The notes under the pieces: generated by a model
Told to the model about the DNA's origin: nothing
Database searches by the model: none
The model's input: only the letters and a program-made list of their open reading frames with translations
Shown here: positions 51,863-61,948 of the stretch, one piece after another
Layout: each line of letters begins with the position of its first letter
How positions within the stretch are numbered: position 1 is the stretch's first letter
Program-made: the position numbers and the translations under genes
Source: Leptolyngbya sp. FACHB-261
Lineage (GTDB): Bacteria > Cyanobacteriota > Cyanobacteriia > FACHB-261
NCBI RefSeq assembly: GCF_014696065.1
Contig: NZ_JACJPL010000013.1
Span: forward strand, 124,001 to 188,000
Length of the DNA: 64,000 nt
Direction of reading: 5' to 3'

Positions 51863-54739
51863 ATGACTTCTACATTAATCGCTACCGCAAATCCGCTACA
51901 AGCCCTACAAACCTACGGTCAATCGGTTTGGCTTGACTATATCCGTCGCAATTTGATTACCAGTGGCGAATTGCAACGCATGGTGGACGCCGGTGAAATC
52001 TGGGGGGTCACGTCTAACCCAGCCATTTTCCAAAAAGCGATTGCAGGCAGCACCGACTATGATGAAGCCTTGAAAACATTGGAGCAGAAGCACGATCGCA
52101 ATCCAATGGCACTGTATGAAGCCTTCGCGATTGAAGATATTCAAGCTACAGCCGATATTCTCAGACCTGTTTATGAGAAGACCAATAAGCGCGATGGCTA
52201 TGTCAGCCTGGAAGTTTCGCCTTATCTTGCTCACAACACGGAAGAAACCATTACTGAAGCGCATCGTCTCTGGCTAGCTGTTGATCGCCCCAATTTGATG
52301 ATCAAAGTGCCTGCGACTCCGGCAGGGATTCCAGCAATCCAGCAATTGATTGGTGATGGCATTAACATCAACGTGACCTTGCTGTTCTCAAAGGCCGTTT
52401 ACGAGCAAGTTGCCAATGCCTACATTGCAGGTTTGGAGGCACTGGTAGCCAAGGGTGGAACTGTCAGTCATGTCGCTAGCGTTGCTAGCTTTTTCGTCAG
52501 CCGGATTGACACCGCGATCGACAATCAGATTGCAGCTCAACTCAAGGTGATGACACACAAAGAAACTCGTCAACTGCTGCAAACTATACAAGGAAAGATT
52601 GCGATTGCTAACGCTAAAGTTACTTACCAACGCTATCAGGAACTTTATCGCAGCGATCGCTGGCAAGCCCTGGCCGCTCAAGGCGCACAAACACAGCGAT
52701 TGCTGTGGGCCAGCACAGGCACAAAGAATCCTCACTATAGTGACGTATTGTATGTCGAAGAACTGGTTGGAGCGGACACAGTCAACACAATTCCGCCCGC
52801 AACTCTAGCCGCTTTTCGCGATCACGGACACCCACGTTCCAGCCTCCGCCAAGACCTTGATGCTGCGCAAGAAACGATGCAGAATCTGCAGCAGGCAAAC
52901 ATTTCTCTAGAGCGAGTGACCGATCAGCTGCTCACTGAGGGCGTACAGCTTTTTAGAGATGCCTTTGACCAGTTGTTGAGCGTGGTGGAGCAGCAACGGG
53001 AAGCGAGGTTGGGAAATAAGCTCGATCAGCTGACCTACAAGCTTCCTGAAGGGCTCAATACTGCAGTACAAGCGTCACTTCAGGATTGGCAGGTCAACGG
53101 CAAGATTCGCCGCTTGTGGGCGCAGGATGCCACCCTGTGGACCGGAGCAGATGAGAACCGCTGGCTCGGTTGGCTGGGCATTACCGAAGATCAATTGGCG
53201 CACCTTGAGCGCTTGAAGCTACTAGCCGCAGAGGTGCAAGATTTAAAGTTCTCCCATGTTGTGCTGCTGGGGATGGGTGGGTCATCGCTCTGCCCCATTG
53301 TGATGAAGGCGACCTTTGGAAAAGTAGAAGGCTATCCGGAATTGTTGGTGCTTGATTCAACTGACCCAGCCCAAATCAAAACTCTGGAGAACCAAATCAA
53401 TTTAACGACCACTCTGTTCATTGTCTCCAGTAAATCTGGCAGCACACTAGAGCCAAACATTTTCAAGCAATACTTCTTCGATCGAGTGCAGCAGATTTTG
53501 GGTGCAGAATCCGCAGGCAATCGCTTTATTGCGATTACTGATCCAGATTCCAAACTACAACACATTGCGGCAGGCGATGACTTTCGGCATATTTTCGCGG
53601 GCGTGTCTAGTATTGGTGGTCGATACTCTGCTTTGTCTAACTTTGGCATGGTGCCTGCGGCAGCAATGGGTGTAGATGTCGCAAAGTTTCTCAACCACGC
53701 TGAGGAAATGGTGCATTCCTGTGCGCCCTCGGTTCCAGCTAAGGACAACCCTGGCGTGGTTTTGGGAACAATTTTAGGGCAGGCAGCAAATCAAGGACAA
53801 GATAAGGTTACTTTCATTAGTTCTCCAGGCGTTGAGAGTTTGGGCGCATGGCTAGAGCAATTGCTAGCAGAGTCCACCGGCAAAGATGGTAAAGGCATTA
53901 TCCCAATTGACTGGGAGCCGATTGGTTCACCCACCGTTTACGGTAATGACCGTCTCTTCGTTTATATCCGCTTAGAATCGGCTCCTGAAGCGACTCAAGA
54001 TGCTGCTGTCGCCGCATTAGAGCAAGCAGGACACCCCGTTGTTCGGATTGCAATTGCCGACCCTTACCAATTGGGGCAGGAATTCTTCCGCTGGGAAATT
54101 GCCACTGCGGTGGCAGGTTCAATCATCGGCATTCATGCCTTCAACCAGCCAGATGTTGAAGCCAGCAAAATTGCAACGCGCCAACTTACAACTGAATACG
54201 AAAAGACTGGATTACTCCCTGCGGAAACACCAATCGCAATTGAAGCTGGCATTCAGCTATATACCGATCCTAAAAATGCGGCAGCCCTTGCTCAGGCAGC
54301 GCGTAGTGATCGTTCTTTGGGCGGCTATCTACGTGCTCACTTAGCTCACCTCCAGCCTGGAGACTACTTCGCATTGCTGGCCTATATTGAGATGAACAGC
54401 CAGCACGCCACACAACTGCAAGAGATTCGTCAGTCGATTCGAGATGCAAAACAAGTCGCAACCTGTCTCGGCTTTGGTCCCCGTTTCTTGCACTCCACCG
54501 GGCAAGCCTACAAAGGAGGACCCAATACCGGAGTTTTTCTACAAATTACCTGCGACGATGCAATTGACTTAGCTGTACTAGGACAGGAATATAGCTTTGG
54601 AGTAGTTAAAGCGGCTCAAGCACGCGGTGACTTTCAAGTGCTAGCAGAGCGCGATCGGCGGGCATTGCGAGTGCATTTAGCAGATGTTGAGGCAGGATTG
54701 GCAACCCTAAAACACTTGATTCAACAGAGCTTAGTTTAG
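51863..54739 (+). CDS. Bifunctional transaldolase / phosphoglucose isomerase
   Basis: A 958-aa fusion. Residues ~1-370 are transaldolase: GVTSNPAIFQKAI, and Lys148 in LMIKVPATPAG as Schiff-base lysine. Residues ~420-950 are glucose-6-phosphate isomerase: LLGMGGSSLCPIV and IVSSKSGSTLEPN (sugar-phosphate loops), and GSPTVYGNDRLFVYI. It would interconvert sedoheptulose-7-P/glyceraldehyde-3-P with erythrose-4-P/fructose-6-P and then fructose-6-P with glucose-6-P, the substrate of zwf. Start ATG behind AAGAGAATTCC. The second gene of the operon after the broken tkt. Confidence 0.95.
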   Translation: MTSTLIATANPLQALQTYGQSVWLDYIRRNLITSGELQRMVDAGEIWGVTSNPAIFQKAIAGSTDYDEALKTLEQKHDRNPMALYEAFAIEDIQATADILRPVYEKTNKRDGYVSLEVSPYLAHNTEETITEAHRLWLAVDRPNLMIKVPATPAGIPAIQQLIGDGININVTLLFSKAVYEQVANAYIAGLEALVAKGGTVSHVASVASFFVSRIDTAIDNQIAAQLKVMTHKETRQLLQTIQGKIAIANAKVTYQRYQELYRSDRWQALAAQGAQTQRLLWASTGTKNPHYSDVLYVEELVGADTVNTIPPATLAAFRDHGHPRSSLRQDLDAAQETMQNLQQANISLERVTDQLLTEGVQLFRDAFDQLLSVVEQQREARLGNKLDQLTYKLPEGLNTAVQASLQDWQVNGKIRRLWAQDATLWTGADENRWLGWLGITEDQLAHLERLKLLAAEVQDLKFSHVVLLGMGGSSLCPIVMKATFGKVEGYPELLVLDSTDPAQIKTLENQINLTTTLFIVSSKSGSTLEPNIFKQYFFDRVQQILGAESAGNRFIAITDPDSKLQHIAAGDDFRHIFAGVSSIGGRYSALSNFGMVPAAAMGVDVAKFLNHAEEMVHSCAPSVPAKDNPGVVLGTILGQAANQGQDKVTFISSPGVESLGAWLEQLLAESTGKDGKGIIPIDWEPIGSPTVYGNDRLFVYIRLESAPEATQDAAVAALEQAGHPVVRIAIADPYQLGQEFFRWEIATAVAGSIIGIHAFNQPDVEASKIATRQLTTEYEKTGLLPAETPIAIEAGIQLYTDPKNAAALAQAARSDRSLGGYLRAHLAHLQPGDYFALLAYIEMNSQHATQLQEIRQSIRDAKQVATCLGFGPRFLHSTGQAYKGGPNTGVFLQITCDDAIDLAVLGQEYSFGVVKAAQARGDFQVLAERDRRALRVHLADVEAGLATLKHLIQQSLV

Positions 54740-54973
54740 AAGGCAAAAGAGCTATTCACCCTGCAGAAACATCAATTTCTCTGTGGTTATACCCTGCCTT
54801 CGAAGATTTCTTGCAGATTAGCCTTGTCTAAACTGCAGTGCTGAAAGGTCAAGCTTTGAGCCGCTCAAGCTAAAAGCAACCTATTGCAGGCAAAGGGAAG
54901 AGCTAAAAGGATTACTACTTTACCCCTTGCCCTTTGCCCCTTTCTCATTTCTAAACAATAAGGAGAAGCAAGT

Positions 54974-56002
54974 ATGCAACTTGGAGTCATTGGATTGGGA
55001 CGTATGGGCGCAAATATTGTGCGGCGGTTGCTGCGCGATGGGCATGAATGCGTCGTGTTCAACCGCACACCCAGCAAAGTAAAACAGCTTGCGTCCGAAG
55101 GTGCGAAAGGGGCTTATACGCTCGACGATCTTGTACAGAAACTCGACAAGCCACGAGCTATTTGGCTAATGGTACCGGCTGGAGATCCAACTGAACAGAT
55201 GGTAATGGAACTGGCTCAAAAGCTTGAGCCGGGAGACATTCTAATCGACGGTGGTAACTCCTACTACATTGACGATATTCGACGGGCAAAAGCACTGAAA
55301 TCCAATGGAATTGATTACGTTGATATCGGTACCAGTGGCGGTGTGTGGGGACTAGAGCGAGGTTATTGCATGATGATTGGGGGACCGGAAGCTGCGGTTC
55401 AACACCTTGACCCCATCCTTAAAACACTGGCACCAGGATTAGGTACAATCTCCCGCACACCGGGTCGGGAAACTGTAGGCGGTACGGCGGAACAAGGCTA
55501 TTTACACTGTGGTTCCAATGGTGCAGGGCACTTCGTCAAGATGGTGCATAACGGCATCGAATACGGTGTGATGGCAGCTTATGCAGAAGGCTTGAATATT
55601 CTGCATCATGCCAACGTGGGCAAGCAGCAACGGGCTGCCAACGCAGAAACCACTCCGTTACGCGAGCCAGCACACTACCAGTACGACTTCAATCTGCCAG
55701 ACGTTGCCGAGGTCTGGCGGCGTGGCAGCGTCATTGCCTCTTGGCTGCTGGATTTAACAGCGATCGCACTCCTCGAGCAACCCAATTTAGCGAAGTTTAC
55801 AGGTCGGGTGTCTGATTCTGGCGAAGGACGCTGGACAATCACTGCCGCGCTCGATGAAGGCACGCCTGCGCCAGTCCTCAGTGCTGCTCTCTATCAACGA
55901 TTTAGCTCCAGAGGCGAAGACGAATTTGCCGCTAAGCTTTTGTCTGCGATGCGCTACCAGTTTGGCGGACATGTTGAAGAACAGGCGGAGATTGGAGCAT
56001 GA
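54974..56002 (+). CDS. gnd: 6-phosphogluconate dehydrogenase, short (decarboxylating) type
   Basis: A 342-aa dehydrogenase with [13 protein letters not shown] near residue 7, [15 protein letters not shown], the catalytic-Lys segment [14 protein letters not shown] and a His/Asn pair. At 342 aa it belongs to the short GntZ/YqeC-like type, often NAD-preferring, rather than the ~470-aa NADP enzyme usual in cyanobacteria. It forms ribulose-5-phosphate and CO2. AAGGAGAAGC precedes the ATG. Its last four bases (ATGA) overlap the zwf start. Confidence 0.93.
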   Translation: MQLGVIGLGRMGANIVRRLLRDGHECVVFNRTPSKVKQLASEGAKGAYTLDDLVQKLDKPRAIWLMVPAGDPTEQMVMELAQKLEPGDILIDGGNSYYIDDIRRAKALKSNGIDYVDIGTSGGVWGLERGYCMMIGGPEAAVQHLDPILKTLAPGLGTISRTPGRETVGGTAEQGYLHCGSNGAGHFVKMVHNGIEYGVMAAYAEGLNILHHANVGKQQRAANAETTPLREPAHYQYDFNLPDVAEVWRRGSVIASWLLDLTAIALLEQPNLAKFTGRVSDSGEGRWTITAALDEGTPAPVLSAALYQRFSSRGEDEFAAKLLSAMRYQFGGHVEEQAEIGA

Positions 56003-57534
56003 CCAGTGCGGCTATATCCCATCTCCCAACTGAAGCCTCCGTTCGTCCAGCGGAACCTTGCACGATCGTGATTTTCGGTGCAGCAGGAGATTTAACCAAG
56101 CGTTTATTGATGCCTGCGCTCTACAATCTAGCGCACAGTAATCTATTGCCAGAAGAGTTTGCGATCGTTGGTGTAGCTCACACGATGATGAGTCAGGACG
56201 ACTTTCGCAGCAAACTCAGCCGTGATATTCGTGAGTTTGCAACGGTCGCGGTAGAGGATCAACTTTGGGAGCGGCTTGAGCAGCGATTGTATTACTTGTC
56301 AGGTGAGTTTCAGGATGCCAACACGTACCATCAGTTGCAAGATCTGTTGACTCAGATCGATCAAGAATGCGGCACTCAAGGCAATTACCTATTCTACTTA
56401 GCAACCTCGGCTAATTTCTTCTGCGACATTGTGGCGCAGTTGGGGGCAGCAAAGCTGACACAGGAGGACGATAAACACTGGCGACGGGTAATTATTGAAA
56501 AGCCGTTTGGACATGACTTAGCGTCAGCCCGTGCGTTGAACAAAGGCATCAGCACCGTGCTGAAAGAGAGTCAAGTTTACAGAATCGATCACTATCTGGG
56601 CAAAGAAACAGTTCAGAACATCCTGGTGTTCCGGTTTGGCAATGGCTTATTCGAACCGCTTTGGAACCGTGAGCATATTGATCATATCCAAATCACGGTA
56701 GCTGAGACAGTCGGCGTAGAAGGCAGAGGCAACTTTTACGAAGGCACAGGTGCAGTACGAGATATGATGCAAAACCACCTGTTTCAGCTATTAGCAATGA
56801 CAGCGATGGAACCGCCGATTTCCTTTGAAGCCGATGCGGTACGGGATGAAAAATCAAAGCTGTTGAAATCTATTGTTCCACTGACACCTGAAGCTGTACT
56901 CCATAACGCTGTTCACGGACAGTATGGTGCAGGCTCTGTAAAGGATACAGAAGTACCTGCTTATCGATCGGAGCCACGAGTCGCACCAGACTCTACTACT
57001 GAAACTTATGTTGCTCTGAAGCTAAACATTGATAATTGGCGCTGGGCAGGGGTTCCCTTTTATTTGCGGACAGGCAAGCGTTTACCCAAGCGCCTGACTG
57101 AAATCTCTATTCAGTTTAAGCAAGTGCCCTCACTGCTATTCCGTCAAATGTCAATCGACAGCCTCACGCCCAATTTTTTGACCATTCGCATTCAGCCCGA
57201 GGAAGGAATTCATCTTCAGTTTGGAGCTAAGGTTCCTGGTCCGGCTATCAAGATTGACCCGGTAGAAATGGATTTTTGCTACGCCAACTACTTTGGCATG
57301 GCTCCCAGTACAGGATATGAAACCTTGCTCTACGACTGCATGATTGGCGACGCAACCCTGTTTCAGCGTGCAGACAACGTAGAGCTGGGCTGGAGCGTTG
57401 TTACGCCGATTCTCGATGCCTGGGCAGCAACACCGCCGCAAACCTTTCCCAACTACGCAGCTGGCACCTGGGGACCCAAAGCGGCAGACGAGTTACTGCA
57501 GAAAGAGGGCCGGCGCTGGCGTGTCCATCAGTAA
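55999..57534 (+). CDS. zwf: Glucose-6-phosphate dehydrogenase
   Basis: A 511-aa G6[13 protein letters not shown] (26-35) binds NADP, EKPFG (167-171) is the coenzyme/substrate loop and RIDHYLGKE (195-203) holds the catalytic His. The C-terminal all-beta domain is complete. It makes 6-phosphoglucono-lactone and NADPH. The ATG overlaps the gnd stop, indicating translational coupling. No opcA, the redox-activating partner common in cyanobacteria, is present in this operon. Confidence 0.96.
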   Translation: MTSAAISHLPTEASVRPAEPCTIVIFGAAGDLTKRLLMPALYNLAHSNLLPEEFAIVGVAHTMMSQDDFRSKLSRDIREFATVAVEDQLWERLEQRLYYLSGEFQDANTYHQLQDLLTQIDQECGTQGNYLFYLATSANFFCDIVAQLGAAKLTQEDDKHWRRVIIEKPFGHDLASARALNKGISTVLKESQVYRIDHYLGKETVQNILVFRFGNGLFEPLWNREHIDHIQITVAETVGVEGRGNFYEGTGAVRDMMQNHLFQLLAMTAMEPPISFEADAVRDEKSKLLKSIVPLTPEAVLHNAVHGQYGAGSVKDTEVPAYRSEPRVAPDSTTETYVALKLNIDNWRWAGVPFYLRTGKRLPKRLTEISIQFKQVPSLLFRQMSIDSLTPNFLTIRIQPEEGIHLQFGAKVPGPAIKIDPVEMDFCYANYFGMAPSTGYETLLYDCMIGDATLFQRADNVELGWSVVTPILDAWAATPPQTFPNYAAGTWGPKAADELLQKEGRRWRVHQ

Positions 57535-57610
57535 ATCTATCCTCAAAAACTTTCGTAGCCCAAACGCTAAAACTCACACAGCAATCCCAAAATCACTATC
57601 ACCATTACCC

Positions 57611-58525
57611 ATGTCGAACCTACCGTCTCCATCGTCTAAAGTCTCTCTGCTGCTTGCAGATGTGGATGGCACTCTGGTCACGAAAGAAAAAATATTGACC
57701 GATCGCGCCCGTGCTGCTGTTCAGAAACTTCAAGATGCAGGCATTCGTTTCACCATTACCAGTGGTCGTCCTCCCTTGGGCATGAAGATGATTGTGGAGA
57801 CATTGGAGCTAACAGAGCCTATCGCGGCCTTTAACGGAGGTTTATTTCTCGATCGTGACTTTTCTATGCTCGATGAGAATGTTTTGCCAACAGCAACCGC
57901 CCAAACGATTGCCAAAATGATCACCGATCATCATTTAGATGTTTGGATCTATCGCGGCAGTGAGTGGTTCGTACACGAGCGGCATGGCCCTCACGTCGAT
58001 CGCGAAGAGTGGACAGTCAAATTTTCACCAACAGTTGTAGCAAGCTTCGATAATTTATTCGACAACGTAGTGAAAATAGTCGGTGTTAGTGATGATCTAG
58101 AAGCCATTACTAAGTGCGAAGCCGATGTGCAGCAGGCGTTTAGCCAACAGGTTTGCTGTCAAGCAGGAGCCAGTTCCAGTGGCGGAGAACAGGTCTCTGC
58201 GGCTCGCTCTCAGCCCTATTACCTAGACGTGACCCATCCCCGTGCGAACAAAGGAGCAGTTGTTGACCGCCTCTCACAGTTGCTCGGAATTCCGAGAGAA
58301 GAAATCGCCACGATCGGGGATATGCCAAACGATGTACCCATGTTCGAACGCAGTGGCTTGAGCATTGCTATGGGTAACGCCAGTGTTGAGGTGCAACAGT
58401 GTGCCCACTACGTCACGACTTCCTATGAGGAGGAGGGATTTGCCAATGCAGTCGAATGGTTCATCTTAGGTAATGGAAAGCCAGCAGAATTATCCAGCAG
58501 CTACCTTCAACAATCGACTGTTTAA
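57611..58525 (+). CDS. HAD superfamily hydrolase, Cof type
   Basis: A 304-aa sugar-phosphatase-like protein. Motif I is LLADVDGTLV with the nucleophilic Asp, motif II ITSGRPP, motif III Lys in PRANKGAVVDRLSQLLGI, and motif IV TIGDMPNDVPMFERSG. The C2B cap spans residues 85-200. ATG 57611 is chosen; the frame extends into the zwf 3' end but without homology there. Likely dephosphorylates a sugar phosphate of the pathway. A small zinc-ribbon frame overlaps its last 53 bases. Confidence 0.92.
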   Translation: MSNLPSPSSKVSLLLADVDGTLVTKEKILTDRARAAVQKLQDAGIRFTITSGRPPLGMKMIVETLELTEPIAAFNGGLFLDRDFSMLDENVLPTATAQTIAKMITDHHLDVWIYRGSEWFVHERHGPHVDREEWTVKFSPTVVASFDNLFDNVVKIVGVSDDLEAITKCEADVQQAFSQQVCCQAGASSSGGEQVSAARSQPYYLDVTHPRANKGAVVDRLSQLLGIPREEIATIGDMPNDVPMFERSGLSIAMGNASVEVQQCAHYVTTSYEEEGFANAVEWFILGNGKPAELSSSYLQQSTV

Positions 58526-58667
58526 CTCTGCAATCGACAAAGCTGATTGTCCCTGCTGTTCTGATCGACTGCTACGTCACATCCGTTACCACAGTGTGCA
58601 CTGGGTTTGCCGAAGCTGCCGACAAGGAATGCCCGTCTTAAACCCTCTTGCAACCAAAAAGGTTTAA
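58473..58667 (+). CDS. Small zinc-ribbon protein
   Basis: A 64-aa protein with CPCCSDRLLRHIRYHSVHWV and then CRSCRQGMPV: CxxC pairs spaced ~20 residues apart, a zinc ribbon like those in small cyanobacterial proteins of unknown function. It overlaps the HAD gene end by 53 bp and ends 28 bp before the aldolase, so it is in the operon. A later start within the frame cannot be excluded, as no other ATG precedes the cysteines. Confidence 0.65.
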   Translation: MESQQNYPAATFNNRLFNSAIDKADCPCCSDRLLRHIRYHSVHWVCRSCRQGMPVLNPLATKKV

Positions 58668-58695
58668 CCCAAGTTATCGAACGGGAGATAGAACA

Positions 58696-59637
58696 ATGAC
58701 TCAACGAGTAAAAGAAATTCTCAGTTGGTACGGTAGTGATAATCCAGGAACGCTGACCAACCTGGCGCGGGTACTCAATCACGGCAGACTGGCGGGAACG
58801 GGCAAGCTCGTAATTTTGCCCGTTGATCAAGGCTTTGAACATGGGCCTGCCCGCAGTTTTGCCTCTAATCCCCCTGCTTACGATCCGCGTTATCACTTTG
58901 AGCTAGCAATCGACGCAGGCTGCAATGCCTACGCTGCGCCGCTAGGTTTTCTAGAAGCTGGGGCACGGGAATTTGCAGGTGAGATTCCGCTAATCCTCAA
59001 ATTGAATAATCACGATGTGCTGTTGGATGAAACCAATCCAACCCAAGGACTCACAGGCAGTGTGCAGGATGCCCTGCGTTTGGGCTGTGTGGGAATTGGC
59101 TTTACCATCTACCCAGGTTCATCTCAACGGTTTGAGATGTATGGGCAAATTCGGGCCTATGCCGAGGAAGCGAAACGTCACGGATTGATTGTCATGATCT
59201 GGTCGTATGCACGGGGGGCAGATCTCAGCAAGACGGGCGAGACAGCGATTGATGTTATTGGTTATGCGGCTCAAATTGCAGCTCAGTTAGGCGCTCATAT
59301 CATTAAGGTCAAACTGCCGAATGAACATATTGAGCAGGAAGCGGCTCGTAAAGTCTACGAAAAAGAACAAATTGCGATCGCAACCTTAGAAGAACGGGTA
59401 CGCCACGTCGTGCAATGTACTTTCTATGGACGGCGAATTGTGATTTTTTCGGGCGGCACGATTGACACTGATGAGGCTTTACTGGCTGAAGCTCACGCTA
59501 TCCAAGCAGGTGGGGGATTTGGTTCGGTTATTGGGCGTAACTCGTTCCAACGCTCCAAGCCAGATGCCTTGCGGCTACTCAACAGCATCATGGATACGTA
59601 CAACTCCCGGGGTGTACTCAGTCATGCCCAGCATTAG
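58696..59637 (+). CDS. fbaB: Class I fructose-bisphosphate aldolase (DhnA type)
   Basis: A 313-aa aldolase that splits fructose-1,6-bisphosphate. LPVDQGFEHGPARSF near residue 45, the strand IVMIWSYARG and the Schiff-base lysine region HIIKVKLPNE (K204/K206) identify the archaeal/DhnA-type class I family, and FSGGTIDTDEAL, GGFGSVIGRNSFQR the phosphate site. GGGAG is positioned well for ATG 58696. Cyanobacteria normally rely on class II aldolase, so this is an extra enzyme. Confidence 0.93.
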   Translation: MTQRVKEILSWYGSDNPGTLTNLARVLNHGRLAGTGKLVILPVDQGFEHGPARSFASNPPAYDPRYHFELAIDAGCNAYAAPLGFLEAGAREFAGEIPLILKLNNHDVLLDETNPTQGLTGSVQDALRLGCVGIGFTIYPGSSQRFEMYGQIRAYAEEAKRHGLIVMIWSYARGADLSKTGETAIDVIGYAAQIAAQLGAHIIKVKLPNEHIEQEAARKVYEKEQIAIATLEERVRHVVQCTFYGRRIVIFSGGTIDTDEALLAEAHAIQAGGGFGSVIGRNSFQRSKPDALRLLNSIMDTYNSRGVLSHAQH

Positions 59638-59666
59638 CCCGAATGATGATATGGGGATTTTCAGCC

Positions 59667-60436
59667 ATGATATCAACCAACACAAAGATTCAAACCTTTG
59701 CCGACGCTGAGAGCCTTGAACAGGCAGCAGTTATCCAATTTGTGCAGATTGCAGAAGCCGCCATCGCAGCGCGGGACAGGTTTACCGTTGCCTTGTCGGG
59801 GGGCTCAACTCCTAAACGCCTGTATCAACTCCTGGCAACACCTGAGTGGCGCAACAAAGTGGACTGGAACAAGGTTCATCTATTTGGGGCGACGAGCGGC
59901 ACGTTCCCCCTGATCACCCAGACAGCAACTACCGCATGGTGCGAGAGAGTTTGATCGATCACGTGCCAATTCCAGAAGCCAATGTTCATCGCATTAAGAC
60001 AGAAAATCCTGATGCTGCTCAGGTTGCAAGTGAGTATGAGCAGTTGTTGCGACCGTTCTTCGCACTAAGCGAACATGAGTTACCCCAGTTTGATTTAGTC
60101 TTGCTCGGCATGGGTGCAGATGGGCATACGGCATCCCTCTTTCCCCAAATAGGAGCAATTTTTGAGCTAAAGCATCTAGTTGTTGCACCGTGGATTGAAA
60201 AGTTCAAAACCCACCGCATCACATTAACACCGCCGGTAATCAACAAGGCTTTACAGATCATCTTTTTTGTAACAGGAGTAGAAAAAGCCACGGCCCTGAA
60301 GTCAGTATTAGAAGGCATCTATCAGCCCGAGCGTTTCCCAGCTCAAATTATTCGCTCAACGCACGGTACTCTGCTGTGGATGGTTGATCAAGCTGCTGCA
60401 AGCTCACTATCAACTGTTAGCTTGGTGAAAACGTAA
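59667..60436 (+). pseudogene. pgl: 6-phosphogluconolactonase with a one-base deletion
   Basis: The first frame from ATG 59667 gives ALSGGSTPKRLYQLLA and KVDWNKVHLF; the second, from about 59880, gives WGDERHVPPDHPDSNYRM and GMGADGHTASLFP, the two family motifs. At ~59882-59886 the sequence lacks one T: an extra base would join VHLF to WGDERHVP and give ~256 aa. 6PGL hydrolyses the lactone between zwf and gnd. As read the gene is broken; a sequencing error in the short T/G run is possible. Confidence 0.85.
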
Positions 60437-60500
60437 ACTGCGAAGCAAGGGAGGCGCTGTTCTTTGGGCCTTTCTTGCAACCTAGACGTATAACAGCTAA

Positions 60501-60541
60501 CTAAACTCAACAGTGCCAGTAGCTAGCACTGTTGGGTTTAG
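60501..60541. terminator. Bidirectional terminator after the sugar-phosphate operon
   Basis: CTAAACTCAACAGTGC and GCACTGTTGGGTTTAG form a 15-16 bp stem with one mismatch around a 9-nt loop. It lies between the operon and the convergent CGNR gene. Confidence 0.75.
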
Positions 60542-60612
60542 AGTGAGAGAATCAGGGTTTTAGATGCCAGCTTGACCAACTAACTAATAGTCGTTGTTGC
60601 AGCCGCTACCTT

Positions 60613-61155
60613 CTATTCTGGGAGCGGCTTATTGCTGTGTTGCTGATAGTGACGTTTGGCCTTGGAGCGGTTTCCACAGGTTTTCATATCGCACCAGCGG
60701 CGGGTGCCGTTCTTTGAGGTGTCGAAAAAATACAAAATGCAATCCGGGTGATCACAAGTACGAATCCGACCTGGAGCAGTTCTTAGCAAGCCAAGCAAAT
60801 TTTGAGCGGCTAGCCAAGCTACTCGCCAGGATGACGGAACTTCGGGAATAGTCTCGGGACCATCCTTGCCCAGTTGCTCCAGCACACGCCCCTGTGCAAG
60901 GACGACATTCAGGGCATTCCGAGCTGCAATATCGCTGGGAGACTCCAGCACTTTTCGGATGGCGGCACGGGTTTCGATCAGCCTCAGACGCACAGTTTCA
61001 ACCAGCTCATCTTGCTGGAGGCTATGTTCTTCCAGCCAAGCAGTCGTGCCTACAGCAGTGCTTAGAAGATCTTGGCGCAAGCCGCTCTCTAACCATTCTG
61101 TGTTCAGCAGATCCAGAGCGAGAGGTTCTCCGGTCAGAGGACGTTGGGAAATCAC
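60613..61155 (-). CDS. CGNR zinc-finger regulator with ABATE domain
   Basis: A 180-aa predicted transcription factor. Residues 5-90 form the stress-linked ABATE region (GEPLALDLLNTEWLESGLRQ). The C-terminal zinc finger has C134, C139, C155 and C160, with FFDTSKNGTRRWCDMKTCGN and the name-giving CGNR at 160-163. GTG start. It is divergent from the GST and the flavin protein and probably binds the two 33-bp repeats between them. A hairpin (AAGCCGCT/AGCGGCT) at its stop may end its transcript. Confidence 0.9.
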   Translation of the reverse strand: MISQRPLTGEPLALDLLNTEWLESGLRQDLLSTAVGTTAWLEEHSLQQDELVETVRLRLIETRAAIRKVLESPSDIAARNALNVVLAQGRVLEQLGKDGPETIPEVPSSWRVAWLAAQNLLGLLRTAPGRIRTCDHPDCILYFFDTSKNGTRRWCDMKTCGNRSKAKRHYQQHSNKPLPE

Positions 61156-61162
61156 AAGCCCA

Positions 61163-61245
61163 TTCTAACCCCTGAAAAATCTTGAATGGTTAGAAAAGCT
61201 ATGATATTCTGACTCTAACCCTTCAAACAATTTGAGCAGTTAGAA
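61163..61245. promoter_or_regulatory. Two 33-bp operators in the divergent promoter
   Basis: TTCTAACC (61163-61170) with GGTTAGAA (61188-61195), and CTCTAACC (61213-61220) with GTTAGAA (61239-61245). Both sites are exactly 33 bp and start 50 bp apart, about five helical turns. They share CTAACCC and the spacing of a TTGA inside. The CGNR regulator is the natural binder. Confidence 0.75.
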
Positions 61246-61354
61246 TACGGATCAAACTCAAGCCTGTACAGACAAGGGGCTTTCTAAAACGAACTTTGAA
61301 GCGAGCCCCGACTGGGACTCAAACTGCTTATCCAGAAAATTAGAGGACCGGTCA

Positions 61355-61948
61355 ATGCTCAAGTTGTACAGTCACTCATTGTCAGGAAATTGTCACAAGG
61401 TGCAGTTGATGTTATCCCTGCTCGGCTTGGAGTATGAACTCGTACCCGTTGACCTGCTCAACGGCGAGCAGAAGGCTCCAGCGTTTCTGGTCTTAAACTC
61501 ACTAGGACAAGTCCCCGTCTTTATTGATGGGAAGCTTCTCATTCGAGATGCACAAGCCATTTTGGTCTATCTAGCAAGGCGCTACGGTGAGGCTTGGCTA
61601 CCGATTGAGGCTGAACCCCTAGCTAGAGTCATGCAGTGGTTGTCTACAGCAGCCAACGAGATTCAACACAGTTTCTCAGCTGCAAGGCGACATTATATGT
61701 TCAACACACAGGTGAACCCAGAGCCAGCACAGCAAAAAGCCCATCAACTGCTGCAAATCCTTGACCAACATCTGCATGAGCGGAGCTGGCTCGAACTGAG
61801 CCGTCCAACCATTGCAGATATCGCTTGCTTCCCATATATCAACTTGGCTGCAGAGGGCAAAATCTATTTAGACAATTACCCCAACGTGCGGGCCTGGACT
61901 ACACGTATCAAGCAGCTTCCCGGTTATGTTGGCATGCCAAGCCTTTAG
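61355..61948 (+). CDS. Glutathione S-transferase
   Basis: A 197-aa GST. LYSHSLSGNCHKVQLMLSLL places Ser/Cys at the active site, GQVPVFIDGK carries the cis-Pro, and IRDAQAILVYLARRYG has the Asp-Ala in place of the usual Glu-Ser glutathione site. The C-terminal domain ends RIKQLPGYVGMPSL. Likely detoxification or thiol chemistry. It is divergent from the CGNR regulator, which may control it, and is followed 77 bp later by the split-barrel gene. Confidence 0.9.
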   Translation: MLKLYSHSLSGNCHKVQLMLSLLGLEYELVPVDLLNGEQKAPAFLVLNSLGQVPVFIDGKLLIRDAQAILVYLARRYGEAWLPIEAEPLARVMQWLSTAANEIQHSFSAARRHYMFNTQVNPEPAQQKAHQLLQILDQHLHERSWLELSRPTIADIACFPYINLAAEGKIYLDNYPNVRAWTTRIKQLPGYVGMPSL

